Of a stretch of DNA of 64,000 nucleotides, positions 1 through 8,354 are shown piece by piece; position 1 is the stretch's first letter, and the number at the start of each line of letters is the position of its first letter. Under the pieces are notes generated by a model. The model ran no database searches. It saw nothing but the letters and a program-made list of their open reading frames with translations, and had not been told where the DNA came from. Where the stretch lies: positions 20,552-84,551 of the forward strand of contig NZ_QVMO01000008.1 of NCBI RefSeq assembly GCF_010501055.1, in the 5' to 3' direction. The DNA is from Dysgonomonas sp. 521. Its GTDB lineage: Bacteria > Bacteroidota > Bacteroidia > Bacteroidales > Dysgonomonadaceae. The translations under genes were made by a program, and so were the position numbers.

Positions 1-1040
1 CTATTGTTTCCAGCTATGCACTGGAAGCCAATCTGTCCTATATCTATATCCGTGGCGAATACATGTGGATATTCAAGATATTGGAGAAAGCGATAAAAGA
101 AGCCTATGCCAATGGTTGGCTGGGTAAAAACATACTGGGTACAGGTTACAATCTCGACCTGTATGTACACTGTGGTGCAGGTGCATACGTGTGCGGAGAA
201 GAAACCGCCCTGATAGAATCACTGGAAGGTAAACGCGGTAATCCACGCATCAAGCCGCCATTTCCTGCCGTGAGCGGGCTGTGGGGAGAACCTACTGTGG
301 TAAACAATGTAGAATCCATTTCTACCGTTTCCTGGATTGTAAATAATGGTGGAGCAGAATATGCAAAGATCGGTGTCGGTAAGTCTACAGGGACTAAGCT
401 GATGTCGGCCTCCGGCCATATTAAGAATCCGGGAGTATACGAAATTGAACTGGGACTGACAGTTGACGAATTCTTTAATTCGGACGAATACTGTGGCGGA
501 ATGATGGATGACCGTCCTCTCAAAGCATGTATTCCGGGTGGATGTTCCGTGCCTATTTTACCGCCTCAATATTTATTTAAAACAGCAAATGGCGATGACC
601 GCCTGATTACATATGAATCGCTGGCTGACGGAGGTTTTGTCACCGGTTCGTCATTAGGGTCAGGAGGTTTTATAGTATACAACGATACAGCTTGTATTGT
701 GCGCAATACATGGAACTTTTCACGTTTCTTTCATCACGAAAGTTGCGGACAATGCTCTCCTTGCCGCGAAGGTACAGGCTGGATGGACAAAATCCTTCAT
801 CGTATAGAAACAGGAGAGGGCAGGGAAGAAGATATCGACCTGCTGTGGAGCATTCAGAGTAAAATTGAAGGGAATACAATATGCCCTCTGGGAGATGCGG
901 CATCGTGGCCTGTAGCAGCTGCTATACGCCATTTCCGCGAAGAGTTTGAATATCATGTACGTTTCCCTGAAAAGGTAAAAGACAGGAATCACTTTGTGAA
1001 CGAGCCAATGGAAAAAGTAAGGCACTTATTGGCCCCCTAA
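1..1040 (+). CDS. nuoF: NADH-quinone oxidoreductase subunit F (5'-truncated by window edge)
   Basis: NuoF is the NADH- and FMN-binding subunit of the peripheral arm of complex I; it oxidises NADH and passes electrons to its [4Fe-4S] cluster N3. The frame is open to the left edge, and codons before the first ATG (63) encode YIYIRGEY, a conserved NuoF stretch, so the gene starts outside the window. The NADH/FMN segment GAGAYVCGEETALIESLEGK and the N3 cysteines (SCGQCSPC near base 741 and TICPLGD further on) are visible. The last two residues and stop (GCC CCC TAA) lie inside a GC-rich repeat, so the C-terminal tip is repeat-derived. First visible gene of the nuoFGHIJKLMN operon. Confidence 0.96.
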   Translation, partial: IVSSYALEANLSYIYIRGEYMWIFKILEKAIKEAYANGWLGKNILGTGYNLDLYVHCGAGAYVCGEETALIESLEGKRGNPRIKPPFPAVSGLWGEPTVVNNVESISTVSWIVNNGGAEYAKIGVGKSTGTKLMSASGHIKNPGVYEIELGLTVDEFFNSDEYCGGMMDDRPLKACIPGGCSVPILPPQYLFKTANGDDRLITYESLADGGFVTGSSLGSGGFIVYNDTACIVRNTWNFSRFFHHESCGQCSPCREGTGWMDKILHRIETGEGREEDIDLLWSIQSKIEGNTICPLGDAASWPVAAAIRHFREEFEYHVRFPEKVKDRNHFVNEPMEKVRHLLAP

Positions 1041-1159
1041 ATCCCCCGGAGAGGGACTTTAAAGGAGACCAATAATTTTTTGAAAATGATGAATATGACT
1101 AAGAACAGTATAAACAACTATAATATTAGCCCCTCATTAGGAGGGGTTGGGGAGGCCTT
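1031..1159. repeat. GCH repeat pair in nuoF-nuoG spacer
   Basis: Two GC-rich arms flank an AT-rich core. The left arm (1031-1060) contains CCCCCTAAATCCCCC followed by GGAGAGGGACTT; the right arm (1128-1157) contains CCCCTC..GAGGGG and then GTTGGGGAGG. The right arm is roughly the reverse complement of the left, so the unit is an inverted repeat of hairpins. The left arm supplies the nuoF stop codon and the right arm ends 2-3 bases before the nuoG ATG, giving it a GGGGAGG Shine-Dalgarno-like sequence. Confidence 0.8.
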
Positions 1160-2203
1160 ATGAAAATTACAATAGATGGACATACTATAGAGGTTGAACC
1201 CGGAACCACCGTGTTGCAGGCAGCACGTATGATTGGCGGGCCCAGCGTACCTCCTACCATGTGCTATTACTCCAAGTTGGAGGACTGTGGAGGGAAATGC
1301 CGTTGCTGCTTGGTTGAGATAAGCAAAGGTAGTGAAAGAGACCCTCGTCCGATGCCAAAACTTCAACCATCATGCGTAACAGCTGTTCAGGAGGGCATGG
1401 AAGTAAAAAGTGCTACGTCTGAAAGAGCTCTGGAAGCAAGGAAGGCTGTTACAGAGTTTCTGCTGATCAATCACCCTTTAGACTGTCCTGTGTGTGACCA
1501 GGCCGGAGAGTGTGACTTGCAGAATCTGGCGTATGGAAACGAAAATTTTAAGTCCCGTTTTATAGAACAGAAAAGAACATTCGAACCTGAGAATATAGGA
1601 CCTTACATTCAGTTGCATATGAACAGGTGCATACTCTGTTACCGTTGTGTGAAACTGGCTGACCAGCTTACTCCCGAACGTGTGCATGGTGTAGTAGGCA
1701 GAGGTGACCATGCTCAGATTTCGACTTATATCGAACGGGCAATTGACAATGATTTTTCGGGTAATGTGATTGATGTTTGCCCGGTAGGAGCACTTACCGA
1801 TAAGACATTCCGTTTCAAATCCCGTGTATGGTTCAACAAGCCATTCAACGCGCACCGTCATTGTACAAAATGTTCGGGTAAGGTGACATTGTGGATGTTC
1901 GGCGATACAATTCAGCGTGTAACTGCACGCAAAGACCAATGGCACGAAGTGGAGGAATTTATCTGCAACGAATGTCGTTTCGAACATAAAAATGTAGAAG
2001 ATTGGACTATAGAAGGCCCACGCAAATTTGAGAAACCGTCTGTAATCAATGTTAATAATTATACAGAACCTATCCATAAGGTTAAGATAAATACCGATGA
2101 TCTTGTACTGGAAGGCCGTGAGCAAGACCACAAAAAAATAAGTATGGCAGCATCCCCTTATGATGCAGAAGAGCTTGAAGCAATAAAGAAAACAAAAGAA
2201 TAG
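1160..2203 (+). CDS. nuoG: NADH-quinone oxidoreductase subunit G (short form)
   Basis: NuoG carries most of the iron-sulfur wire of the complex I peripheral arm. The 347-residue protein starts with a 2Fe-2S ferredoxin fold (CYYSKLEDCGGKCRCC, then PSCV), followed by the His/Cys NuoG segment (NHPLDCPVCDQAGECDLQ), a Cys-rich 4Fe-4S segment (NRCILCYRCVKL and DVCPVGAL) and a CTKC/CNEC pair near residues 235 and 270. The long molybdopterin-oxidoreductase-like C-terminal half of proteobacterial NuoG is absent; short NuoG is, to my knowledge, normal in this phylum, so I do not read it as a deletion. ATG at 1160 directly follows a GC-rich repeat arm ending in GGGGAGGCC. Confidence 0.95.
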   Translation: MKITIDGHTIEVEPGTTVLQAARMIGGPSVPPTMCYYSKLEDCGGKCRCCLVEISKGSERDPRPMPKLQPSCVTAVQEGMEVKSATSERALEARKAVTEFLLINHPLDCPVCDQAGECDLQNLAYGNENFKSRFIEQKRTFEPENIGPYIQLHMNRCILCYRCVKLADQLTPERVHGVVGRGDHAQISTYIERAIDNDFSGNVIDVCPVGALTDKTFRFKSRVWFNKPFNAHRHCTKCSGKVTLWMFGDTIQRVTARKDQWHEVEEFICNECRFEHKNVEDWTIEGPRKFEKPSVINVNNYTEPIHKVKINTDDLVLEGREQDHKKISMAASPYDAEELEAIKKTKE

Positions 2204-2275
2204 ACGCCCCTCCCAGCCTCCCCCGAGGGGAGGTTTTAAGCCCCTCCTTTGGAGGAGTTGGGGAAGCTTAACTAT
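2204..2275. repeat. GCH repeat in nuoG-nuoH spacer
   Basis: A compact version of the GC-rich repeat: a left arm with CCCCTCC..CCCCCGAGGGGAGG and a right arm with CCCCTCCTTTGGAGGAG then TTGGGGAAGC, separated by only a few bases instead of the roughly 70-base core seen at the nuoF-nuoG and nuoH-nuoI junctions. It fills almost the whole spacer and ends about 10 bases before the nuoH ATG. Confidence 0.75.
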
Positions 2276-2281
2276 AAAAAC

Positions 2282-3325
2282 ATGGAATTAGCATTTATTT
2301 TAGAGAAATTAATCCTTATTGTTCTTGTATTTGCAGTCACAATGCTTTTTGCATTGTATGCTACGTATGCGGAACGTAAAGTAGCCGGTTTTTTGCAAGA
2401 CCGGTTAGGCCCTAACCGTGCAGGTATCTTTGGGCTGTTACAACCTATCTGCGATGGAGCGAAGCTTTTTTCTAAAGAGGAGTTTATGCCGAATACGCCA
2501 AACAAAATCCTTTTCGTTGTTGGGCCGGCTGTAGCCATGATTGTCTCTCTGCTGGGAGTCGCATTGATTCCTTGGGGAGCAAAGTTTGAGATCCCTGGTT
2601 ACGGAGATTTCTTGCCTTATATAGGAGATGTAAATGTTGCAATTATTTATATCGTGGCTATCCTGTCTACAAGCGTATATGGCATTGTGATCGGTGGATG
2701 GGCGTCCAACAATAAATATTCCCTGATGGGAAGTATCCGTGCAGGTGCTCAGATGATTTCTTACGAAATAGCGATGGGGCTTTCGCTTATAGCATTGATT
2801 ATGATGACCGGCTCACTTAGTTTGGTAGATATTACACAACAACAAAGCGGCTGGCATGGAATGCAATGGAATGTGATTTATCAGCCATTGACGTTTATTA
2901 TATTCCTTGTATGCTCGTTTGCAGAATGCAACCGTACACCGTTCGACCTCGCCGAGTGCGAATCTGAGCTGGTAAACGGTCACCATGTAGAATATTCTTC
3001 ATTAGGAATGGGATTCTTTATGTTCTCCGAGTATGCGAGTATGTTCTTCTCATCTGCATTCATCTCTGTTCTTTTCTTCGGAGGATACAACTATCCGGGG
3101 ATAGACTGGGTAACAGAAAACTGGGGTATCAATATAGCTAGTGGATTAGGCGTTTTGTCACTTCTTGCCAAAACATCATTCTTTATCTTCTTCTATATGT
3201 GGGTACGTTGGACAATTCCAAGATTCAGATACGACCAGCTGATGAAACTGGGATGGAAAATGCTGTTCCCGCTGGCGATAGTTAACATATTCCTTGTGGG
3301 GATTTGTATCCTGATTTTTAAATAA
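2282..3325 (+). CDS. nuoH: NADH-quinone oxidoreductase subunit H
   Basis: NuoH is the membrane subunit that joins the peripheral and membrane arms of complex I and forms part of the quinone chamber. About eight hydrophobic segments are visible. The family signature TPFDLAECESELVNGHHVEYSS near residues 220-240, with its acidic quinone-site residues, and the N-terminal ERKVAGFLQDRLGPNRAG loop are intact. A TTG at 2249 would extend the frame, but that extension is translated GC-rich repeat, so ATG 2282 (MELAFILEKL) is the natural start. Third gene of the operon. Confidence 0.95.
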   Translation: MELAFILEKLILIVLVFAVTMLFALYATYAERKVAGFLQDRLGPNRAGIFGLLQPICDGAKLFSKEEFMPNTPNKILFVVGPAVAMIVSLLGVALIPWGAKFEIPGYGDFLPYIGDVNVAIIYIVAILSTSVYGIVIGGWASNNKYSLMGSIRAGAQMISYEIAMGLSLIALIMMTGSLSLVDITQQQSGWHGMQWNVIYQPLTFIIFLVCSFAECNRTPFDLAECESELVNGHHVEYSSLGMGFFMFSEYASMFFSSAFISVLFFGGYNYPGIDWVTENWGINIASGLGVLSLLAKTSFFIFFYMWVRWTIPRFRYDQLMKLGWKMLFPLAIVNIFLVGICILIFK

Positions 3326-3326
3326 G

Positions 3327-3470
3327 CACCTCCCCCTGCCCCTCCCAAAGGAGGGGAGACAGGATGTGACGCAAAACGAATAAACAAGTTTACTTGTATA
3401 CAATATGAATAGTAATATTAATAATATAAGAGAAACTGAGAGCCCCTCTGTTGGAGGGGTTGGGGAGGTG
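3327..3470. repeat. GCH repeat spanning nuoH-nuoI junction
   Basis: The left arm (about 3328-3358) contains CCCCTCCCAAAGGAGGGG. An AT-rich core follows, then a right arm (3440-3468) with CCCCTCTGTTGGAGGGG and TTGGGGAGG. The longest nuoI frame begins (ATG 3405) inside the core and reads straight through the right arm, so the repeat overlaps the annotated 5' end of nuoI. Confidence 0.78.
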
Positions 3471-3998
3471 GTGATATCAAAAATATCATTATCAGGAAAG
3501 AAAACAGAGGTTGTCGATAAAACAATGACATTCTCTGAAAGGATCTATCTGCCTGCTGTGGTAAAAGGGCTTATAATTACAATTAAGCACTTTTTTAAGA
3601 AAAAAGCTACGATCCAGTATCCTGAACAACAACGCGAATTTAGTCCTGTATACCGGGGACAACATGTGTTGATGCGTGACGACCAGGGGCGGGAACGTTG
3701 TACTGCCTGTGGATTATGTGCATTGGCATGTCCGGCAGAAGCTATAACAATGGTAGCGGCAGAACGTAAAAAAGGGGAAGAACATCTTTATCGGGAAGAG
3801 AAATATGCCGCGGTATATGAGATAAATATGCTACGCTGTATATTTTGCGGATTGTGTGAAGATGCTTGCCCGAAGGAAGCTATTTTCCTGACAAAATCAA
3901 AACTGCTGGTAAAACCTAATCTCGAACGCGAAGCTTTTATCTATGGAAAAGACAAGCTGGTGATTTCGGTAGAAGATGCGAAAGCGGGGAAGTATTAG
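3405..3998 (+). CDS. nuoI: NADH-quinone oxidoreductase subunit I
   Basis: NuoI carries clusters N6a and N6b of complex I. Both 8Fe ferredoxin motifs are present: CTACGLCALACPAEAI and CIFCGLCEDACPKEAI. The start is uncertain. The longest frame begins at ATG 3405, but residues 12-23 (ESPSVGGVGEVV) are the translated right arm of a GC-rich repeat. In the neighbouring genes translation starts just after this arm, and the sequence after it (ISKISLSGKKTEVVDKTMTF) resembles the N-terminus I expect for Bacteroidota NuoI; the tandem GTG codons at 3468 and 3471 or ATG 3525 are therefore real alternatives. Its TAG stop abuts the next repeat. Confidence 0.92.
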   Translation: MNSNINNIRETESPSVGGVGEVVISKISLSGKKTEVVDKTMTFSERIYLPAVVKGLIITIKHFFKKKATIQYPEQQREFSPVYRGQHVLMRDDQGRERCTACGLCALACPAEAITMVAAERKKGEEHLYREEKYAAVYEINMLRCIFCGLCEDACPKEAIFLTKSKLLVKPNLEREAFIYGKDKLVISVEDAKAGKY

Positions 3999-4094
3999 CC
4001 CCCTAAATCCCCCGGAGGGGGACTTCTATAAGAAGGATAAATAAAATACAGATGGCTTTGCCATAGTCTCCCCTTGGGGAGGTTGGAGGGGCCT
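3997..4094. repeat. GCH repeat pair in nuoI-nuoJ spacer
   Basis: The left arm (3999-4023) reads CCCCCTAAATCCCCCGGAGG onward and the right arm (4069-4093) carries CTCCCCTTGGGGAGG then TTGGAGGGGCC. The arms are imperfect reverse complements of each other around a roughly 45-base AT-rich core, with each arm also folding on itself. This copy best shows that the unit is an inverted repeat of two hairpins. Confidence 0.8.
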
Positions 4095-4107
4095 AAATTT
4101 AAAATAT

Positions 4108-4611
4108 ATGATATCTATAATTTTTTACATTCTGGCAGCCATAACACTCGGCACGGGGATTTTGACGGTACTTTCCAAAAATCCGATACATAGTGCAGTG
4201 TATATGATTATCTGTTTCTTCTCCATATCGGGGCATTTCCTTTTGTTGAATGCTTTGTTTCTGGCAGTAATAAATATAGTAGTTTATGCCGGAGCCATTA
4301 TGGTACTGCTACTCTTTACCTTAATGCTTATGAATCTGGGAGATCAAAGTGAGCCAAAGAAAAAGGTAATAAGCCGTGTTGCAGCCACTATATCAGGATG
4401 TCTGATGGGTGTTGTTCTGTTGGCTGCATTGCTGAAATCTACTCCAGTAATTGAAAATTATAAAACCGAAGGGTTCGATTATCAGTCGGTTAGTATTATC
4501 GGGCAGGTATTGCTCGATGAATATCTGGTGCCATTCGAGTTTGCATCTATATTGTTGATTACGGCTATGATTGGTGCAGTACTGATATCTAAAAAAGATA
4601 AAAAAGCTTAA
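4108..4611 (+). CDS. nuoJ: NADH-quinone oxidoreductase subunit J
   Basis: NuoJ is a small proton-channel-associated membrane subunit of complex I. The 167 residues hold about five hydrophobic helices. The conserved helix 3 region (VINIVVYAGAIMVLLLFTLMLMNLG), which undergoes the pi-bulge transition in solved structures, is clear. It is followed three bases later by nuoK, so translation is probably coupled. Confidence 0.95.
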   Translation: MISIIFYILAAITLGTGILTVLSKNPIHSAVYMIICFFSISGHFLLLNALFLAVINIVVYAGAIMVLLLFTLMLMNLGDQSEPKKKVISRVAATISGCLMGVVLLAALLKSTPVIENYKTEGFDYQSVSIIGQVLLDEYLVPFEFASILLITAMIGAVLISKKDKKA

Positions 4612-4614
4612 GCT

Positions 4615-4938
4615 ATGCTGAATAATATATTAGAACAAGTAGGAATTGACAATTACATCTACCTCTGCATATTGCTGTTTAGTGTGGGTGCGATTGGATT
4701 ATTGTATCGTCGCAGTACGATAGTCATGTTGATGTCGGTAGAACTGATGCTGGCTGCAGCCAATATGTTACTGGCCGTTTTCTCTGTGTATCATCAGGAT
4801 ACCAGCGGACAGGTGTTTGTGATTTTCTCGTTGGCGGTAGCTGCTGCCGAGGTCGCTGTAGGGCTTGCTATTCTGGTAGCTATCTACAGGAATATAGGCA
4901 CTATAGATATTGATGAATTGAAAAACTTAAAAGGATAA
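4615..4938 (+). CDS. nuoK: NADH-quinone oxidoreductase subunit K
   Basis: NuoK is a three-helix membrane subunit. At 107 residues it has the expected length, and it shows the MLMSVELMLAAANML helix with the conserved glutamate and a second glutamate in VAAAEVAVGLAI, both on the hydrophilic axis of the membrane arm. It lies three bases after nuoJ and six before nuoL. Confidence 0.96.
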   Translation: MLNNILEQVGIDNYIYLCILLFSVGAIGLLYRRSTIVMLMSVELMLAAANMLLAVFSVYHQDTSGQVFVIFSLAVAAAEVAVGLAILVAIYRNIGTIDIDELKNLKG

Positions 4939-4944
4939 TTTTGG

Positions 4945-6819
4945 ATGGAAACAATACTCGTATTAATACTCTTGCTTAGTCCGTTTATCGGTTTTTCGAT
5001 CAATCTGCTGGTTGGTAAAAAATTAACGGGGCGCACACTACCCGGGATTATTGCTACTACTGCAGTAATAATTAGCTTTGCAATTTCACTTTATTTCTTC
5101 ATACGTAACCTGTCTACGGGAGAAGTTATACATGTAAACCTGTATGAGTGGATTGCTTTAGGTGGATTCTCTACCAATCTGGCCTTCACACTCGACCAGT
5201 TGTCACTTATCTGGTTACTCTTTGTGACAGGTATCGGTGCATTGATCCACATCTATTCGATGGGATATATGCACGATGATGAAAACGTAGACCGTTACTT
5301 TTCCTATCTTAATCTGTTTATCTTCTTTATGGCAGTACTCGTTGCCGGAAGCAATCTTTTGGTAATGTTTATCGGATGGGAAGGTGTAGGATTATGTTCT
5401 TACCTGTTGATCGGTTTCTGGTCGAAAGACCACAAGAATAACGATGCAGCTAAGAAAGCCTTTATTATGAACCGTATCGGCGACCTGGGCTTCCTTATCG
5501 GCATCTTCACATTAGGATATTTATTCAAGACTGTTGATTACGCTTCGTTAAGAGATGTGGTTACCAGTCCCGACCCGCTGCTGGGTGTTGCTACCTTGGC
5601 ACTGTTTATCGGTGCAACAGGTAAAAGTGCGCAGATACCATTATACACATGGTTGCCCGACGCTATGGCAGGGCCAACTCCGGTTTCGGCACTGATACAT
5701 GCCGCAACAATGGTTACTGCGGGTATATTTATGGTAACCCGGTTAAATTTCATATTCGACCTTACACCTGATATTCAGACGTTGATTGCTATAATAGGTG
5801 CCATCACTGCTCTGTTTGCCGCTACAATAGCTTTAACCCAAACGGATATAAAGAAAGTACTGGCATACTCCACCGTATCGCAGCTGGGTCTGATGTTCCT
5901 TGCCTTAGGCTTGGGTGCATATCATGTGGCTGTGTTCCACGTTATCACGCATGCTTTCTTCAAGGCTTGCCTGTTCTTGGGTTCGGGTTCGGTTATCCAT
6001 GCGATGGGTGGCGAGCAAGACATGCGCAAAATGGGTGGTCTGAAAAATAAGATGAAGACTACCTATTACACATTCCTGATCTCTACGCTGTCTATTGCGG
6101 GTATTCCACCACTGGCAGGTTTCTTCTCCAAAGATGAAATCATGCTGACAGCTTTTGAGCATAATAAGGCATTGTGGGTGATTGGTGCTTTAGCTTCCCT
6201 GCTTACAGCATTCTACATGTTCCGCCTGCTGTATCTAACATTCTTTGGCGAATTCAGAGGTACAGAAGAACAGAAACATCATTTGCATGAGTCGCCAGGT
6301 AGTATGACTATGCCGCTTGTCATATTGGCGTTCCTTGCATTCTTCGGAGGTGCAATCAGTATCCCATTTGGCAACCTCAGTTGGCTGAACGGATACCTTG
6401 AGCCGATACTTCCGGGTATTGCAGGCCATCATCCCGAAACAGCGCAAATGGTAACTACGATGGTTATTTCTACAGCGATAGCTGTTATCGGTATCATACT
6501 GGCTTATTTCAAATATATCAAAAAATCGGAAGTCCCTGCCGAGGATAGTAAGATTACCGGATTTGCTAAAGTGCTTTACAATAAATATTATGTAGATGAA
6601 ATATATGATGCTTTATTTGTAAAACCGCTTTATGTATTGGCCGGCTTCTTCGAAAATGTAGTTGAAAAACTTCTAAAGAATATATTAAAAAGCTTTGGAG
6701 GCTTGGTTGAAATGCTATCAATCCCTGCCAGAAGATTACAGAATGGAAGTCTCGGCTTTTACTTATTCTTCTTTGTATTAGGATTCAGTGCACTAATTAT
6801 CTGTTTATTTCTTGTATAA
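4945..6819 (+). CDS. nuoL: NADH-quinone oxidoreductase subunit L
   Basis: NuoL is the distal antiporter-like proton-pumping subunit with the long lateral helix. At 624 residues it has family length. Conserved pieces include GWEGVGLCSYLLIGFW with its essential glutamate, the broken-helix region (YTWLPDAMAGPTPVSALIHA) and HAFFKACLFLGSGSVIHA. The C-terminal 100 residues form the lateral helix and end in a final membrane segment (FYLFFFVLGFSALIICLFLV). Start ATG 4945 follows nuoK by six bases. Confidence 0.96.
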   Translation: METILVLILLLSPFIGFSINLLVGKKLTGRTLPGIIATTAVIISFAISLYFFIRNLSTGEVIHVNLYEWIALGGFSTNLAFTLDQLSLIWLLFVTGIGALIHIYSMGYMHDDENVDRYFSYLNLFIFFMAVLVAGSNLLVMFIGWEGVGLCSYLLIGFWSKDHKNNDAAKKAFIMNRIGDLGFLIGIFTLGYLFKTVDYASLRDVVTSPDPLLGVATLALFIGATGKSAQIPLYTWLPDAMAGPTPVSALIHAATMVTAGIFMVTRLNFIFDLTPDIQTLIAIIGAITALFAATIALTQTDIKKVLAYSTVSQLGLMFLALGLGAYHVAVFHVITHAFFKACLFLGSGSVIHAMGGEQDMRKMGGLKNKMKTTYYTFLISTLSIAGIPPLAGFFSKDEIMLTAFEHNKALWVIGALASLLTAFYMFRLLYLTFFGEFRGTEEQKHHLHESPGSMTMPLVILAFLAFFGGAISIPFGNLSWLNGYLEPILPGIAGHHPETAQMVTTMVISTAIAVIGIILAYFKYIKKSEVPAEDSKITGFAKVLYNKYYVDEIYDALFVKPLYVLAGFFENVVEKLLKNILKSFGGLVEMLSIPARRLQNGSLGFYLFFFVLGFSALIICLFLV

Positions 6820-6835
6820 AAATTTTTAAAGAAAC

Positions 6836-8269
6836 ATGAATATCGCTATTATATTAATCATATTATTAGTAGGTGCAATTCTTACTTATTTATCAGGAAA
6901 TAGATTTGCCTCTAAAGTAGCCATGCTGTTCGGTGTTGCCGGAGCTATTTTTTCGGTGGCTCTGTGCCTCAAATACGGCGCGGCGGGAGCAAGCTACAGT
7001 ATCGACTGGATTACCAACCCTAATATTTCATTTTCGTTAAAGGCCGATGGTTTGTCGATAGCAATGATATTGTTGACAACTGTTTTATTGCCGATTATAA
7101 TATTGGGAACACAATCGAGGGAGTTTAAGAACGAAAAGCTGTTGTACAGCCTGGTCGTATTTATGGCTTTTGCCATGACAGGCGCTTTCCTGAGCAGCAA
7201 TGCCCTGTTGTATTATGTATTCTGGGAAATGTCGTTAATCCCTATCTATTTCATCATCGTGCTTTGGGGTAACGGCGAAATAGCCAAGAGGCGCAAAGCC
7301 GCTATGACATTCTTCCTGTTCACATTTGCCGGGTCGTTATTTATGCTCGCCGCTATTATATATTTATATACCAAAACAGGAAGTTTCCAGCTCGAAGCGT
7401 TTTATAACGCGAACCTGACCCAGATGGAACAGATCTGGATATTCCTCGCGTTCTTCCTTGCCTATGCTATTAAGATTCCTGTTTTCCCATTCCATACATG
7501 GCAGGCGAATGTGTACCAGAAAGCTCCGGCAATCGGTACGATGCTTTTGGCCGGTATCATGTCTAAGATGGGGGCATATAGTGTGATTCGCTGGCAGTTG
7601 CCTATAACGCCGTACGCTTCGCACGAATTCAGGACGGTTATACTGATACTTTGTATCATCGGTGTGGTATATGGGGCTATTATGGCGCTTCGTCAGGACG
7701 ACCTGAAACGTTTCCTTGCCTACGCGTCTTTGTCGCATGTGGGATTTGTGGCGGCAGGAGCTTACGCCCTTACTTACGATGGGTTGCAGGGAGCAGTAGT
7801 GCTTATCCTTGCTCATGGTTTTGGTATAGTAGCCATGTTTTACTCGGCAGACGTTATTCAGACCCGCACACATACATTGACTATAAGCCAGTTGGGTGGT
7901 ATAAAGGAACACGCGCCTAAATTTTCGGTTGCATTCTTCCTCAGCATCCTTTCTTCTATTGGCATACCCTTGACGTTCAACTTTATCGGGGAATTTACGA
8001 TTATGTTCGGGCTTTATCAGGTAAACCTCTGGTATGCCCTGACGATAGGAACTTCACTATTCCTCGGCGCCCTGTTCATGTTGAGGATGTATCAGCGTGT
8101 AATGCTGGGCGAGCCTTATAAAAAGCCGTTCAGGGATTTATCCAAAACAGAAGTGACTGTCTTTGCCCTGCTTGTGGGAATCCTTATTTTCTTCGGGGTA
8201 TATGTAAAGCCTGTGACAGACCTGGTTTCTACCAGCCTGACAGAAATAGTGATGTATATTAACAGATAA
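6836..8269 (+). CDS. nuoM: NADH-quinone oxidoreductase subunit M
   Basis: NuoM is the second antiporter-like proton-pumping subunit. The frame gives 477 residues with about 14 hydrophobic helices. The YYVFWEMSLIPIYFII helix carries the conserved glutamate, FPFHTWQANVYQKAP is the broken-helix lysine/His region, and ASLSHVGFV is the paired motif. The gene is 16 bases after nuoL in the same operon. Confidence 0.96.
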   Translation: MNIAIILIILLVGAILTYLSGNRFASKVAMLFGVAGAIFSVALCLKYGAAGASYSIDWITNPNISFSLKADGLSIAMILLTTVLLPIIILGTQSREFKNEKLLYSLVVFMAFAMTGAFLSSNALLYYVFWEMSLIPIYFIIVLWGNGEIAKRRKAAMTFFLFTFAGSLFMLAAIIYLYTKTGSFQLEAFYNANLTQMEQIWIFLAFFLAYAIKIPVFPFHTWQANVYQKAPAIGTMLLAGIMSKMGAYSVIRWQLPITPYASHEFRTVILILCIIGVVYGAIMALRQDDLKRFLAYASLSHVGFVAAGAYALTYDGLQGAVVLILAHGFGIVAMFYSADVIQTRTHTLTISQLGGIKEHAPKFSVAFFLSILSSIGIPLTFNFIGEFTIMFGLYQVNLWYALTIGTSLFLGALFMLRMYQRVMLGEPYKKPFRDLSKTEVTVFALLVGILIFFGVYVKPVTDLVSTSLTEIVMYINR

Positions 8270-8275
8270 TTCGAG

Positions 8276-8345
8276 GATTTAAAAATTTGAAGATTCAAAT
8301 ATTCGGAAAATCTTTAATCTTTAAATTTTTAAACATTAAATTAAA
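8276..8345. repeat. ATH (AT-rich) hairpin in nuoM-nuoN spacer
   Basis: AAAAATTTGAAGATT and AATCTTTAAATTTTT are near-perfect reverse complements separated by a short loop. The spacer is otherwise featureless. Similar TTTCAAGATT-type hairpins occur in the ribF/HAD, clpP/clpX and coaD/S41 spacers, so this is a second, AT-rich spacer repeat family. No T-tract makes it a clear terminator. Confidence 0.6.
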
Positions 8346-8354
8346 AAATATATA

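Noticed and set aside
1478..2131. 217-residue minus-strand frame opposite nuoG, and similar long frames opposite nuoM, nuoN, der and metH
   Set aside because: They are antisense shadows of conserved genes with no recognisable protein features.
1160..2203. NuoG truncated by deletion
   Set aside because: The protein has all iron-sulfur motifs and a clean end, and short NuoG is usual in this phylum as far as I know.
7651..7920. 89-residue frame inside nuoM
   Set aside because: It is an alternative frame of a well-conserved membrane subunit gene.
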